A stretch of DNA of 64,000 nucleotides from Niallia taxi (GCF_004005475.1 NZ_RZTZ01000010.1:1-64000), one strand, 5' to 3'; shown: positions 43,632-53,707, counted from the first letter of the stretch. The notes: generated from the sequence alone by a model not told the origin. Numbers and translations are program-made.

Positions 43632-43982
43632 TTATTTATTTAGTTCAGACCATTGCTTTTCAAAATTCTGGAACGGATCATCTGAGTTTGATTTCTGTGT
43701 AACTGCACCTGATTTCTTCCACTTTTTAAACACTAACAACAGGACGTATGCTGCAACAAGGGCAATGATTGCTGGAAGATTGCTTGCTGTGATGCACAGT
43801 AACACGATACCTAAAGCACCCCAGCCTATTTTTGCCCCAGTTGTACCTGCCTTCATAAATTGCTTGAACACAAGGTACAGCAATACTCCGCTAATAACTA
43901 ATCCTACTAAAGGACCTAAATGTGACAGCAGGACAATTGCCGCTATCGCTCCTATAAGAAATAAACCAACTTTTTTCATCAA
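43632..43982 (-). CDS. liaI: LiaI-like membrane anchor
   Basis: The 116-residue protein has about four hydrophobic stretches (two hairpins) and a polar C-terminal tail. It is the first gene of the lia operon. LiaI binds LiaH at the membrane. The assignment rests mostly on gene order, size and topology. AAAGGAGAG precedes the ATG. Confidence 0.8.
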   Translation of the reverse strand: MMKKVGLFLIGAIAAIVLLSHLGPLVGLVISGVLLYLVFKQFMKAGTTGAKIGWGALGIVLLCITASNLPAIIALVAAYVLLLVFKKWKKSGAVTQKSNSDDPFQNFEKQWSELNK

Positions 43983-44058
43983 TCAATCTCTCCTTTCTTA
44001 TACTCCTATCATAGCTTTCGACATGATTTTTCATAACGTGCTTCCGCTTGATTTCTAT

Positions 44059-44076
44059 CTAAGACTTGAGGCTTAG
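44059..44076 (-). promoter_or_regulatory. Candidate LiaR operator
   Basis: CTAAG and CTTAG form a dyad with eight bases between them (AAGACTTGAGGCTT core), about 80 bases before liaI. It resembles the LiaR box in being an inverted repeat with AGTC/GACT halves, but the match was judged by eye. Confidence 0.35.
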
Positions 44077-44104
44077 TGAATACTCAGCAGTTTCTAGAAT
44101 ACGA

Positions 44105-44132
44105 AAAAAAGACCTTCATACAGAAGGTCTTT
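44105..44132 (-). terminator. Terminator of the thiazole operon
   Basis: On the minus strand AAAGACCTTCTG and AAGGTCTTT form a stem followed by seven T, after thiF. Confidence 0.85.
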
Positions 44133-44163
44133 ATATGTAATAACCCTATAAACCCAAACCTTT

Positions 44164-45168
44164 TCACCCAACGAGTCTGCTGTATATCGCCCTTGCTCTT
44201 GTCCGCTCGCTTGTACCATGAATAATGGCACGGCCGTCCTTAAAGAGAACAATGCGATGCTCTTCATATTCACATGCAAGCAAATATGGATTTACTATCA
44301 TATTTTGAACGACGTGCTGTATACTTTGGGACAATGCCTTTAGATCATAAATATGGGAAACTCCAGGGCGTATTTGGATAGCATCTCTGCCACATAGTAT
44401 GTCTGTCTTTGTTTGATTACCAGCTTCTAAATATGGGAAGGCCTTCTGACTGCATGTAGGACAATGAGAATCCTTCAGCTTTCCTGCGTGAATTTCTGCT
44501 TTTTGCATATTCCAAATATCATGTGATATAAGCAAAGGCTTTACAGCCTTTCCTGTAAGTATTTTCAAGGCATACGCTGTTTGAAATGCTGCCACAAGCT
44601 GGACAATTGGGCTGATAACTCCAACACTGTCACATGTCTCTGTTTGTGCAGGAAGATGCTTAATAAGGCAGTGCAGGCAAGGTGTAGTGCCTGGAATGAC
44701 GGGATATGTTAAGCCATAGCTGCCGACACACGCACCAAATATATAAGGTTTATTCATTTTTACGGCAGCATCATTAATTATGAGTCTTGTTTCAAAGTTA
44801 TCCATGCCATCGATGATGATGGAAGCATCCTTGATGATTGTTTCAATGTTTTGACCTGTTATATCCTCTATACGACAATCTATGGAAACATCACTGTTAA
44901 TTTTCTCTAACCGCTGTTTTGCAGCTACAGCCTTTGGCAGCTTTAAGGCAGCATCTTCCTCGGTATACAGCTGCTGTCTTTGAAGGTTGCTGTATTCGAC
45001 ATAATCTCTATCTATAATAGTCAGCTTCTTGATGCCTGCTCTTGTCAGCATTTCTGCTGTAGAGGAACCAAGTGCGCCGACACCTAAAATAACCGCATGA
45101 CTTTCTTTCAGTCTTTTTTGGCCAGCAGCTCCGATAAACAGCTCCTGTTTGGCATATTTTCTAATCAT
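44164..45168 (-). CDS. thiF: Sulfur carrier protein ThiS adenylyltransferase
   Basis: The 334-residue E1-like enzyme adenylates the C-terminus of ThiS. The nucleotide loop [12 protein letters not shown] (about 31-42) and the two zinc pairs CLHC and CPTC are visible. It is the last gene of the thiazole operon and overlaps thiG by four bases. The C-terminus carries a rhodanese-like extension of about 70 residues, as in Bacillus ThiF/MoeB proteins. Confidence 0.9.
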   Translation of the reverse strand: MIRKYAKQELFIGAAGQKRLKESHAVILGVGALGSSTAEMLTRAGIKKLTIIDRDYVEYSNLQRQQLYTEEDAALKLPKAVAAKQRLEKINSDVSIDCRIEDITGQNIETIIKDASIIIDGMDNFETRLIINDAAVKMNKPYIFGACVGSYGLTYPVIPGTTPCLHCLIKHLPAQTETCDSVGVISPIVQLVAAFQTAYALKILTGKAVKPLLISHDIWNMQKAEIHAGKLKDSHCPTCSQKAFPYLEAGNQTKTDILCGRDAIQIRPGVSHIYDLKALSQSIQHVVQNMIVNPYLLACEYEEHRIVLFKDGRAIIHGTSERTRARAIYSRLVG

Positions 45169-45932
45169 GATGTTACCAATCCGCTTAATGGGCTGCTCGC
45201 TTCGCCGTATTCCTTCATATCCATTCGGCCAGCTTCAAAACCTAGTCTTCCTGCTTCAATTGCCAGACTCATCGCCTTTGCCATTTTAACAGGATTATTT
45301 GCATTCGAAACTGCCGTGTTCAGCAGTACGCCATCTGCCCCAAGCTCCATTGCAAAGGCTGCATCCTTAGGAGAACCAACACCAGCATCTACAATAACAG
45401 GAATGGCTGATTGCTCAATTATCAGGCGGATATTTAACGGGTTGATGATTCCTCTTCCAGACCCGATTGGAGCTGCACCAGGCATAACAGCATGTACACC
45501 TAATTCCTCAAGACGCCTAGCCAAAACCACATCGTCAGACGTATATGGCAAAACAGTGAACCCTAACTCCAGCAGCTTCTCTGACGCCTTCAATGTTTCA
45601 ATCGGATCTGGCAGCAATGATTTGCTACAGCCTATAATCTCCACCTTAACCATGTCGCAAAGACCTGAAGCCTTTGCAAGCTTGGCAATCCGGACTGCTT
45701 CTTCCGCATTTTTTGCTCCTGCTGTATTAGGCAGCAGCGAATACTTTGTTAAATCCAATTGCTCAAGGAAATTAGGCTGAGATTCCTCAAACACATTCAT
45801 TCTTCTAACAGCAAATGTCAATATCTCGGCACCTGAGACCGCCACAGCCTCCTTCTGAATTTCATATGATGGATATTTACCTGTCCCAAGCAGTAATCTT
45901 GATTGAAATATGCGATTTCCTATCTTCAACAT
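45165..45932 (-). CDS. thiG: Thiazole synthase
   Basis: The 255-residue TIM-barrel enzyme builds the thiazole ring from deoxyxylulose phosphate, dehydroglycine and ThiS thiocarboxylate. The Schiff-base lysine is Lys96 (DMVKVEIIG), and the phosphate loop [21 protein letters not shown] is present. It starts two bases after the stop of thiS. Confidence 0.96.
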   Translation of the reverse strand: MLKIGNRIFQSRLLLGTGKYPSYEIQKEAVAVSGAEILTFAVRRMNVFEESQPNFLEQLDLTKYSLLPNTAGAKNAEEAVRIAKLAKASGLCDMVKVEIIGCSKSLLPDPIETLKASEKLLELGFTVLPYTSDDVVLARRLEELGVHAVMPGAAPIGSGRGIINPLNIRLIIEQSAIPVIVDAGVGSPKDAAFAMELGADGVLLNTAVSNANNPVKMAKAMSLAIEAGRLGFEAGRMDMKEYGEASSPLSGLVTS

Positions 45933-45934
45933 AA

Positions 45935-46138
45935 TTATCCTCCTCCTACAAAATGAATAAGCTCTAATATATCCCTATTAACAAGGGTTGTAGATTGATA
46001 GTTTTCTTTGTCAATAATTTCTCTGTTTAGCTCTGCTATAACTATCCTGTCTTTAAGTCCATACCACACTAATAAATCTTGCAATGTCACAATCTCTTCC
46101 GGTATATCCGCAGATTTCCCATTCAATTGAATAATCAT
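45935..46138 (-). CDS. thiS: Sulfur carrier protein ThiS
   Basis: The 67-residue ubiquitin-like protein ends in FVGGG, giving the Gly-Gly end that is adenylated and thiocarboxylated. Length is typical. Its ATG overlaps the thiO stop by four bases. Confidence 0.94.
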   Translation of the reverse strand: MIIQLNGKSADIPEEIVTLQDLLVWYGLKDRIVIAELNREIIDKENYQSTTLVNRDILELIHFVGGG

Positions 46139-47265
46139 TGCAGCACACCCTTTCCTTCTGCGACTTTTTCTACTCTATCAAGCTTAAAGGCATTAACCCA
46201 ATCCTTGTTAACACTTCTTTCCATTAATAAATCCCTGATCATCATCCCTGTTGCCGGTGCCATTAATATACCGTTTCGTTGATGTCCCGCTGCAAAATAA
46301 AGGCCTTTTGTTTCAGGATGTTCCCCAATAAATGGCCTTTTATCAAAGGATTGTGGCCTTAATCCTGCCCAAAACCTATGTGGCCGCATTGTAGAAATTT
46401 CAGGCATCAGGCTTTTAGCCTTCTCCATTATTTCCTGGATTCCTCCGAAGCTCGGCAACTCATTCCAATCATTCCATTTCTGTGTTGCCCCAATTACCAA
46501 CTGATTGTTATTCCTTGGCACAATGTAACTCTTCTCATGAAATAATGTTTTCGTTAAAGGCATTTTGTCATTTATGACAGATAGACATTCTCCTTTTACG
46601 GGAACTAAGGCATGCTGCAAGCCAGCCTCCGAAAAAAACTTATTTGACCAAACACCGCAAGCAATGATTACATTTTCCGCATAAAAGCTGTTGTTCGTGG
46701 TCTTTATTAGAAATCCTGTACCTTGTTGGACTACTTCAAGCACCATCGTATGTTCAAAAATTTGTGCACCATTTTTTAGGGCGCCCTTCCAAAATCCATT
46801 GCAAGCAGATAATGGCGTTACATGAACATCGTCTTTCATATAGACAGCACCGAGTATTTCCTGACTGGCATGCTTTTCAGCCTTATACACCTCTACCTTT
46901 GACAGCCATTGGACGGAGGGCAGCTTCATAACAGCTTCAAGCTTTCTTTTCTCCTCTTCTGAAAACACAAGATTTAAGATGCCGCCTTTTTTCAGCTCAA
47001 TATCTATACCGCAGGTTTCCTTTAATTGCTTTGATAGGCTGTCATATTGATAATGGCTGTCAGCAACAAACGAATATACATCCTTAAACTCCTCCCATTC
47101 AGAATGGGCACCGAGCATTCCTGCTGCAGCACTCGTCGTTTTTCCGCCGACTTCATTTGCTTCCATTACAGCGGTTTGAATGTTTTCGGCTGATAGATAA
47201 TAAGCAATCGCATTGCCGATAATACCGCCGCCAATGACAGCAGCTTCAAATTTTTGTATTTGCAT
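46135..47265 (-). CDS. thiO: Glycine oxidase ThiO
   Basis: The 376-residue flavoenzyme of the D-amino acid oxidase family oxidises glycine to the imine that thiazole synthase needs. The FAD-binding motif is GGGIIGNAIAYYL at the start, and GLYFAAGHQRNGILMAPATG lies near the end. I chose the ATG at 47265, with AAAGGTG upstream, which makes the gene overlap tenI by 20 bases. Confidence 0.93.
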   Translation of the reverse strand: MQIQKFEAAVIGGGIIGNAIAYYLSAENIQTAVMEANEVGGKTTSAAAGMLGAHSEWEEFKDVYSFVADSHYQYDSLSKQLKETCGIDIELKKGGILNLVFSEEEKRKLEAVMKLPSVQWLSKVEVYKAEKHASQEILGAVYMKDDVHVTPLSACNGFWKGALKNGAQIFEHTMVLEVVQQGTGFLIKTTNNSFYAENVIIACGVWSNKFFSEAGLQHALVPVKGECLSVINDKMPLTKTLFHEKSYIVPRNNNQLVIGATQKWNDWNELPSFGGIQEIMEKAKSLMPEISTMRPHRFWAGLRPQSFDKRPFIGEHPETKGLYFAAGHQRNGILMAPATGMMIRDLLMERSVNKDWVNAFKLDRVEKVAEGKGVLQ

Positions 47266-47860
47266 ACGCTTTGCACCTTTCATAATAGTTTTGCGCGGCA
47301 AGCTTTGGATTTTCCGCCCCAAAAATTCCTGACATAATTGCAATGCCATCCGCACCGCAATTATTTATTTCACTTACAAGCTCCTTCGTAATTCCGCCGA
47401 TTGCATACACAGGAATGCTGACGTGCTCCTTTATCTCATGCAATAATTTAATTCCATTTGGAGGAATCCCACTTTTGCTTTCCGTATGGAAGCAATGTCC
47501 GTATAAGAGATAGTCAACTCCCTCCCTTTCTGCGTCTAATGCTGATTGAAGGCTATGCACAGATCTCCCTGCAAGACCGCAGGCTGTTTTCCTTCTGACC
47601 GCCTCAATTGGCATCCCCTTTTCAGGAAGGTGTACATGAAGCATATTGGCCAGCAGCAAAATTTCTGCCCTTCCATTAATGATTATTTTGCTTTTATCTG
47701 CTCCTTTTGCCAGCAGCTGTTTGCAAAGGCAATAAATTTCTAACATCGATTTCGACTTCTCTCTTATATGCACATAATCAACATATGGAAGAATTTGCAG
47801 GATGATTTCACATGTTTTTTCAACTGAAAAGGAATCATTCGTTATCGCGGTAAGCTTCAT
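47246..47860 (-). CDS. tenI: Thiazole tautomerase TenI
   Basis: The 204-residue protein is of the ThiE/TenI type. It starts MKLTAITNDSFSVEK and has VHIREKSKS, the GRSVHSLQSALDAE segment and IPVYAIGGIT. In position and sequence it fits TenI, which aromatises the thiazole product, more than thiamine phosphate synthase ThiE. It is the first gene after the TPP riboswitch. Confidence 0.88.
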   Translation of the reverse strand: MKLTAITNDSFSVEKTCEIILQILPYVDYVHIREKSKSMLEIYCLCKQLLAKGADKSKIIINGRAEILLLANMLHVHLPEKGMPIEAVRRKTACGLAGRSVHSLQSALDAEREGVDYLLYGHCFHTESKSGIPPNGIKLLHEIKEHVSIPVYAIGGITKELVSEINNCGADGIAIMSGIFGAENPKLAAQNYYERCKAYANTKI

Positions 47861-47933
47861 TTTAAACCACCTTTACCTATCTACTTACTCAACTTTAAAG
47901 TTTAGCCATCCCTCCAATTCTGCCTTTTTCCAA

Positions 47934-47972
47934 TAAAAAAACCACTTTCCCGCATAGGAAAGTGGTTTGTGA
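47934..47972 (-). terminator. Expression-platform terminator of the TPP riboswitch
   Basis: On the minus strand AAACCACTTTCC and GGAAAGTGGTTT form a 12-base stem followed by T. The same CCACTTTCC can pair with GGAAAGTGG at the 3' side of the aptamer, giving an antiterminator. Confidence 0.85.
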
Positions 47973-48015
47973 TTTTGTACAATACTGCAAAAAGTGCACA
48001 ACAAAACAATCTGCC

Positions 48016-48108
48016 ACTTTCCTACGCAGGTGCGAACCTGTTCAGGTTATGAGGGTTTAAAAGTAGCTACTTTATTCTCAGCCCTTATCAAGGGATCCCC
48101 TAGTGATG
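48016..48108 (-). promoter_or_regulatory. TPP (thi-box) riboswitch
   Basis: On the minus strand the conserved blocks are CTAGGGG, GGGCTGAGA, a variable P3 arm, AACCTGTTCAGGTT and CACCTGCGTAGGAAAG. They match the thiamine pyrophosphate aptamer. A terminator follows before tenI, so thiamine pyrophosphate should turn off the tenI-thiO-thiS-thiG-thiF operon. Confidence 0.95.
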
Positions 48109-48199
48109 ATTTTCATTTTCTTTTGTACTTAAAGGATATCATATTCACCTTATATTTCAAGCAATTATCTGAAATTTTAAGAATCATTTATTTATTTCG

Positions 48200-49396
48200 T
48201 TATTTCTCCACTTCGTCAAGGAAGCTATCTGATCTGATTCCTGTCCTTCTTAGAATGAAATCAAAATCCACATTAACCTTTGCTTCCGCAAAATAGCTAT
48301 TCCAGTCATCCTTGATTTTTGAAAACTGATTATTATGCTGCCTTCTCATTATTTCTCCAAATCCGAATATATCAAGCCCGTATTCGTCCTGCATTTTAGC
48401 GACAGTTTTTTGTATTTTATCTGCTGCTGACTTGCTGACTAGATCTTCATATTTCTTAAAAGTCTCTATTTTATCCAATGATTTATAGCATTGTGTTCCT
48501 TCAATATATCCCTCTGCTTTAACATTAATATTAAATTCGGGCCTTACTCCGTCCATCTTCGTTTGTACATCTGTTGTGGAATGAATAATTCTAACAGCAC
48601 TATATTCATCTTCACCGCATTGTACTGTTAATGTCGTATTTTTGAATTTATCCGTTATCCATAAATATACCCTAGTGTCGTCTAATGGTAGAAAACCCGC
48701 CAGCTTCTTCTTGTTAAAGAAGCCAAGAGAATCTACTAAAACGATCGCTTCGGGCGTTACATTATTCATATTCTCTACAGTGGCACCGACCTTTTTATCC
48801 CCTTCGACAACTACTGCATTTAAGACAGCCTCTTTCCCCTCTAAGGTGACATCATTGATAAAATCATTTATCCGCATGTCTGGATCCCCACCCCAGTCTT
48901 GGAACATATTCTCAAGCTGTGTGGACAGCTTGAGTGAGGACGACTTACGGTATAAATTTGTGACCTTCAACACATCTGACGCCTTACTGTCTTTTGCAAT
49001 GAGAATTTTAAAATCATCGCGCAGTTCTCTGTTTCTCTCTAAGTAATCAATAAAATCTATCATGCCTGACTTTGCCACGTCTTCACCAATAACAAGAAGC
49101 TTCATATGAGAAAAAACAAGATACTGTGCATAATATTGGCTGAACTGATGGCTGACTTCCGATAAGGTTTCTCCTTCAATCGTTTCTACTAACGAGGGAG
49201 CATTTCCTCCACTCGTTCGTGAATTCAGCTCTGCAGCATTCAAGGCTTCAACAGTAACCTCATATTTCCCGTCATCACCTTTATCGATAGCCATCCCAGA
49301 AACCAGCTTTATCTCTGAAAGCTCCTTCCGATCCCAGCATCCACCCAAAAGGAATACAATTAAAACAGAGATTAACATCTTTCCAAACAGCTTCAA
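48200..49396 (-). CDS. Germinant receptor C subunit (GerAC family)
   Basis: The 398-residue lipoprotein has a signal peptide with lipobox LLGGC (Cys20), followed by CWDRKELSEI, the usual GerC start, and the three-domain Ger(x)C body. It is anchored at the outer face of the spore inner membrane as part of a nutrient receptor. It overlaps the A subunit gene by four bases and ends the operon. Confidence 0.93.
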   Translation of the reverse strand: MKLFGKMLISVLIVFLLGGCWDRKELSEIKLVSGMAIDKGDDGKYEVTVEALNAAELNSRTSGGNAPSLVETIEGETLSEVSHQFSQYYAQYLVFSHMKLLVIGEDVAKSGMIDFIDYLERNRELRDDFKILIAKDSKASDVLKVTNLYRKSSSLKLSTQLENMFQDWGGDPDMRINDFINDVTLEGKEAVLNAVVVEGDKKVGATVENMNNVTPEAIVLVDSLGFFNKKKLAGFLPLDDTRVYLWITDKFKNTTLTVQCGEDEYSAVRIIHSTTDVQTKMDGVRPEFNINVKAEGYIEGTQCYKSLDKIETFKKYEDLVSKSAADKIQKTVAKMQDEYGLDIFGFGEIMRRQHNNQFSKIKDDWNSYFAEAKVNVDFDFILRRTGIRSDSFLDEVEK

Positions 49397-50991
49397 TCTC
49401 CGCTTCCTCCTTTCGACTGCTTAGGAGGAGATGGAGAGCCTTGAGGCTTTTGCTTATCAAGGGTGGTAGGACTTAAATAAGCTGGCCGCTTGTTTTGGAA
49501 CCAAATCGGCGTACGAATAAAGATATCCTTTTGGTCCTCTACTATAAATGGTGCAACTGGCGCTAGATAAGGAACACCGAAGGAGCGGAGTGAACTAAGA
49601 TGTGCCACCATGAATATCAGCACGAGTAATACACCATACAATCCTAGGATGGAAGCGACTATAATAAGAACGAATCGGATAAGCCGTGAAGCATTCGCAA
49701 AGCTGTAGTTCGGAAATACAAAGTTGGCTATTGCTGTAATCGCCACAATAATAACCATGATATTAGAAATAATCCCCGCTTCAGCTGCAGCCTGACCGAT
49801 AACTAACGCACCTACGATTGATACTGTCTGCCCAACGGCCCTTGGCATGCGGACACCGGCTTCCCTTAGTATTTCAAAGGTTATTTCCATAATAAAGACC
49901 TCAATTACCGCAGGAAACGGCACACCCTCCCGCTGGGCAATAACACTTAACAGCAAGGTTGTCGGCAATAGCTCCGGGTGAAAGGTCAAGACTCCTACAT
50001 ATGCAGAAGGCATGAGCAGCCCAATCATAAAGGACAAATATCTAATCATCCTGATAAAACTGCTCATAAAATAGTTTTGGTAATTATCTTCAGACGATAT
50101 AAAGAAATCTGTCAGTACAGCAGGAACGAGCAAAATAAAGGGTGTTCCATCTGTAATAATGGCAATTTTTCCATCCAAAAGTGCAGAGCTGACAGAGTCA
50201 GGTCGCTCTGTATTCAAAGCTAAAGGAAAAACAGTCGCCGATTTATCTTGAATAAGCTCCTCAATATTTGCAGACTCGAAAACAGCAGAAATATTAATAT
50301 CTTTTATCCGCTTCCGAACCTCTTCCAAAATCTTTTCATTAACGATTCCTTTTATGGAGCCAATGTATACACTTGTTCTTGTTTCATTACCTACCTTGAA
50401 CTTTTCAAATTGAAGATTATGATTTTTGATTCTTTTTCGGATTAAGTTAATGTTCGTAGAAATATCTTCAACAAAGGCATCCTTCGGTCCTCTGACAACT
50501 GTTTGTGTCGTTGGCTCTGAGACCGTTCTTCCTTCACTATTGATAAAGCTTATAGTGAGTGCTGCCGGAACGCCTTTTATGATAACAGCAATCCTTCCTT
50601 CAAGAATAGTCTCCGTCATTTCACTTATTGTATGGATGAGCTTATAACCTGAGACTCCAAAGGATTTTTTTCCAAAGGCTTGCAGTTCATCGACACTAGT
50701 AATTCTTATATCTTGTTCAACAGGGCTTTCCAAGGTTTGTCCAAGCATATCTTTAAGGAAGTCCGTGTTGATAACCGTATCTAAATAGAAAATAATTGCT
50801 TCAGATTTACCAACAAGTATATCATCTGCCTTTAAATCGGCAGTATGTCCAAAAATCTTTTTAATTTCATCCTTTATCGTTTCAAAGCTGATGTTTTTCA
50901 TTTCAATTTCTTGTGCTTTGCTTGGTGTGGAATTGGAAGGAATTTGTTTTTTCGAGTTAATATTCATCAGTTTTTTCAAAAACTTATTCAT
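49393..50991 (-). CDS. Germinant receptor A subunit (GerAA family)
   Basis: The 532-residue protein has a soluble N-terminal half and about five to six membrane segments in the second half. Typical GerA-family segments are TEMTETILEGRIAVIIKG and REAGVRMPRAVGQTVSIVGALVIG. A subunits form the pentameric ion channel of the receptor. I chose the ATG at 50991, with AAGGAGG seven bases upstream. Its ATG overlaps the end of the preceding B gene. Confidence 0.94.
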   Translation of the reverse strand: MNKFLKKLMNINSKKQIPSNSTPSKAQEIEMKNISFETIKDEIKKIFGHTADLKADDILVGKSEAIIFYLDTVINTDFLKDMLGQTLESPVEQDIRITSVDELQAFGKKSFGVSGYKLIHTISEMTETILEGRIAVIIKGVPAALTISFINSEGRTVSEPTTQTVVRGPKDAFVEDISTNINLIRKRIKNHNLQFEKFKVGNETRTSVYIGSIKGIVNEKILEEVRKRIKDINISAVFESANIEELIQDKSATVFPLALNTERPDSVSSALLDGKIAIITDGTPFILLVPAVLTDFFISSEDNYQNYFMSSFIRMIRYLSFMIGLLMPSAYVGVLTFHPELLPTTLLLSVIAQREGVPFPAVIEVFIMEITFEILREAGVRMPRAVGQTVSIVGALVIGQAAAEAGIISNIMVIIVAITAIANFVFPNYSFANASRLIRFVLIIVASILGLYGVLLVLIFMVAHLSSLRSFGVPYLAPVAPFIVEDQKDIFIRTPIWFQNKRPAYLSPTTLDKQKPQGSPSPPKQSKGGSGD

Positions 50992-52106
50992 GCTTTTACC
51001 TCCTTGCCTGCACTTCGGTCTTTTCTCCATTTCTTAAACAATAATGTGACAAGCACTAATATAGGAACTCCATATTCCATCGGCAAATGCAGGACAAAAA
51101 TATCCACATAAAGACCTTCCCGAATATGGTCCGAAAAGTCATTGCTGATGAAAATGGCAAACATTGATACGATGCATGCAATAGGAATGGAAAAAAAGCG
51201 ATACGGTTTATTAAACACATATTCCAACCCTTTAAGACCGCCATAGATAAAAACAGAGCTTTTAATTAAAATCCCAAGCATAATAATGAAGACGACTAAT
51301 GCATCAATTCTTTCAATAAATTCCCCGATGCTTACTAGTCTTGCCGCACTAAGTAGAGGAAAGTTAGAACGGAGAGCGATATTCTCCCCTAATGACGTAA
51401 TTATCAGGAAAACAGACAGCAGCAAGAGCATGCTGGCGATAATAACGCCAAAAACACTAATAATCCTGCTGTATTTAAAGTTTGTCACATCGGCAAGCAC
51501 CACTGTAAATGCAATCATCTCTCCATAAGGAAAGACAGATATCGATGGTACAATTGCTTTCACTATCGGTTTCCAGCCATTAGCAGCAACCGGTTCTATA
51601 TTGGAAATTTCAATATTGCCGCTTCCATACAAGAAAATAAAAAGCATCAGCATGAAGGCAAATGTATACGGTGTGAAAATTTCCGAGGTTCGCCCAAGCA
51701 CCTCAATACCCATATAAAGAATGTAGCCTATCACAAGCGCAAGCAAGGCAACCGTGACCTCGATCGGCGTTAAGGGTAATATTGCCGCTGAAATCATTTC
51801 TCCAAAGTCCCTTATTACCCGACAGGCAACATAAAGAAAGTAACAAATATAACCAAGCGACATGACGATTGCTACAGGTCTGGAAAAGCAAATTTCCAAT
51901 ATTTCAAAGAAATTTTTTCCGGGCTGTAAGGACAGCAAAAAATAATAGGCAGATATAATAAGCAGACCAATAAAAAGCCCTGCTATTATGACAATCCAAG
52001 CATCACGCTTTGCTTCCATACCTACCCCGACTACAATAGCGCTGCCGAGCAGGAAATTTATAACTAATGTAATTAATTGGCTTAATGATATGTTTTCCTT
52101 TAGCAT
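50988..52106 (-). CDS. Germinant receptor B subunit, second copy
   Basis: The 372-residue permease-like protein has ten membrane segments of the APC-type GerAB family. It begins MLKENISLSQLITLVINFLL. B subunits bind the germinant. The first 30 residues and the FIERIDALVVFIIMLG region are nearly the same as in the other B gene just upstream, while other parts differ clearly. It overlaps the A gene by four bases. Confidence 0.93.
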   Translation of the reverse strand: MLKENISLSQLITLVINFLLGSAIVVGVGMEAKRDAWIVIIAGLFIGLLIISAYYFLLSLQPGKNFFEILEICFSRPVAIVMSLGYICYFLYVACRVIRDFGEMISAAILPLTPIEVTVALLALVIGYILYMGIEVLGRTSEIFTPYTFAFMLMLFIFLYGSGNIEISNIEPVAANGWKPIVKAIVPSISVFPYGEMIAFTVVLADVTNFKYSRIISVFGVIIASMLLLLSVFLIITSLGENIALRSNFPLLSAARLVSIGEFIERIDALVVFIIMLGILIKSSVFIYGGLKGLEYVFNKPYRFFSIPIACIVSMFAIFISNDFSDHIREGLYVDIFVLHLPMEYGVPILVLVTLLFKKWRKDRSAGKEVKA

Positions 52107-52142
52107 ACGCTCAACACCTTATCTCTTAATGCACAGCAAGAT

Positions 52143-53267
52143 TTACATATTCCTTTCTTTCATCTGCTTGCTATGATGTTTTCCCCTCCATTTCTTGAAC
52201 AGGAGGATTACCGTCAAAAGAAGCGGCAGTCCGAACTGGAGCGGCACATGCAATAAAAACGGGTTGGAGAATAGCCCTTCATTTATATGATCCGAATACC
52301 CCTTTGCAATAAAAATCGAGAAAAGAGAAACCACACATGATATGGGAATGGCAAAAAAACGAAACGGAATAGTGAAAATATACTCTAGTCCCTTTAATCC
52401 ACCATATATGTATATAGAGCTCTTCACTAATGTTCCTAATACCATCGTGAAGACAACAATAGCATCAACACGCTGAATAAATTCTCCAATTGAAATTAGC
52501 CTTGCTGCACTCAACAGTGGAAAATTAGAACGAAGGGCAATATTTTGACCCAATGATAAAATAATCAACACGGATGATGCTATGAGAAGAAGGCTGGAAA
52601 AAATCACACTGATCATCACAACCTTGCTGCTTAAATCTAATCTCGTCACACTCGGAAGAATGAATGTTAAGAAAAGGAGCTGACCATATGGGCGGATGAG
52701 CTCATATGGAAAAATCACCTTCCATAAAGGATCAAATCCCTCGCCCAATATCGGCTTAATATTTGATAAATCTAAATTTTTCCCTGAATATAAAAACACA
52801 CATAATAAGACCATAAAAATGACGGCATATGGTGTAAAAATTTCAGATGTTCTGGCAAGCACCTCAAGCCCTAAATAAAGCACATAACCAATAACGAGCA
52901 GCAGTGTAAATACGCTGAATTCAATCGGAGTAGTCGGAAGAACTGTAGCAGAAATCAATTCTCCGAAGTCCCTGATGATACGACACGCATAGTACAAGAA
53001 GTACATTGAGTAGACCAAGCTTAAGCAGATTGCTATCGGCCTTTTAAAGCAATACTCAAACATCTCGTACAGGTTTTTTCCCGGCAAGAGCGAGCTTAAA
53101 TATAAATAAAATGCTGTAATCAGTATCCCAAGTGCAAATGCAATTATGAGGGCAATCCAAGCATCCTCTTTTGCGTCTAATGCAAGCCCAAAAACAATGG
53201 AGCTACCAATTTGGAAATTGAATACAAGTGCTGCTAATTGGCTTAAAGAAATATTCTCTTTCAGCAT
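52143..53267 (-). CDS. Germinant receptor B subunit, first copy
   Basis: The 374-residue protein is also a GerAB-type ten-helix permease and begins MLKENISLSQLAALVFNFQI. It is 36 bases upstream of the second B gene in the same operon. Two B subunits in tandem suggest that the receptor can be built in two forms with different germinant specificity. The spread of differences speaks against a recent duplication. Confidence 0.93.
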   Translation of the reverse strand: MLKENISLSQLAALVFNFQIGSSIVFGLALDAKEDAWIALIIAFALGILITAFYLYLSSLLPGKNLYEMFEYCFKRPIAICLSLVYSMYFLYYACRIIRDFGELISATVLPTTPIEFSVFTLLLVIGYVLYLGLEVLARTSEIFTPYAVIFMVLLCVFLYSGKNLDLSNIKPILGEGFDPLWKVIFPYELIRPYGQLLFLTFILPSVTRLDLSSKVVMISVIFSSLLLIASSVLIILSLGQNIALRSNFPLLSAARLISIGEFIQRVDAIVVFTMVLGTLVKSSIYIYGGLKGLEYIFTIPFRFFAIPISCVVSLFSIFIAKGYSDHINEGLFSNPFLLHVPLQFGLPLLLTVILLFKKWRGKHHSKQMKERNM

Positions 53268-53282
53268 CGGACTCCACTTCCT

Positions 53283-53525
53283 TTAGTTTTTAGCTTGTGA
53301 TTTATTTCCTTGCAGCTTCTTTTTCAGCCTTCTAAAATCAACTACTACTGACCAGATAAAGCCAAAGCCAGCTGTTAATACAATGGTGATTGCTCCTGCT
53401 CCAACCTCTGCCTTGTAAATGTTCAAAAAGCAGTTTTTTAAGCTGTCATGAAAAACAAATAAATCAAGTATGAGTGTAAGACTCCCCATCATGCCAATCA
53501 TTAATAAATAAACAAATGTAACCAT
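53283..53525 (-). CDS. Small two-TM protein, D-subunit-like
   Basis: The 80-residue protein has two hydrophobic segments (about 4-25 and 42-64) and a basic C-terminus. Small two-TM D proteins are known next to some Bacillus germinant receptors and modulate them; size, topology and place as the first gene of the operon fit. A CATAATA box (minus strand, 53589-53583), as in sigma-G -10 regions, lies about 60 bases upstream, but I found no convincing -35. Confidence 0.65.
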   Translation of the reverse strand: MVTFVYLLMIGMMGSLTLILDLFVFHDSLKNCFLNIYKAEVGAGAITIVLTAGFGFIWSVVVDFRRLKKKLQGNKSQAKN

Positions 53526-53661
53526 ATATCATTTCACCTGCAAATAGTAATATTCTTGTCTTATCTTGTGAAAATTCTCCAATATTATGTAGAAAATATT
53601 TGCAGGGATAAAAATAAAAAATGCCGCTGAAAATTCCGCGGCTGTTTTTAGTGAAAAACTG

Positions 53662-53695
53662 CAAAAAAAGCCGCTAATTATTTAGCGGCTTTTCA
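53662..53695 (-). terminator. Terminator of yfmL
   Basis: On the minus strand AAAAGCCGCTAA and TTAGCGGCTTTT form a 12-base stem followed by TTTT. A second hairpin with CCGCGG lies just beyond. Confidence 0.85.
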
Positions 53696-53707
53696 ATGGT
53701 CTATTAA

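Noticed and set aside
45097-45780. 227-codon plus-strand ORF
   Set aside because: It is antisense to thiG, which has an intact active site.
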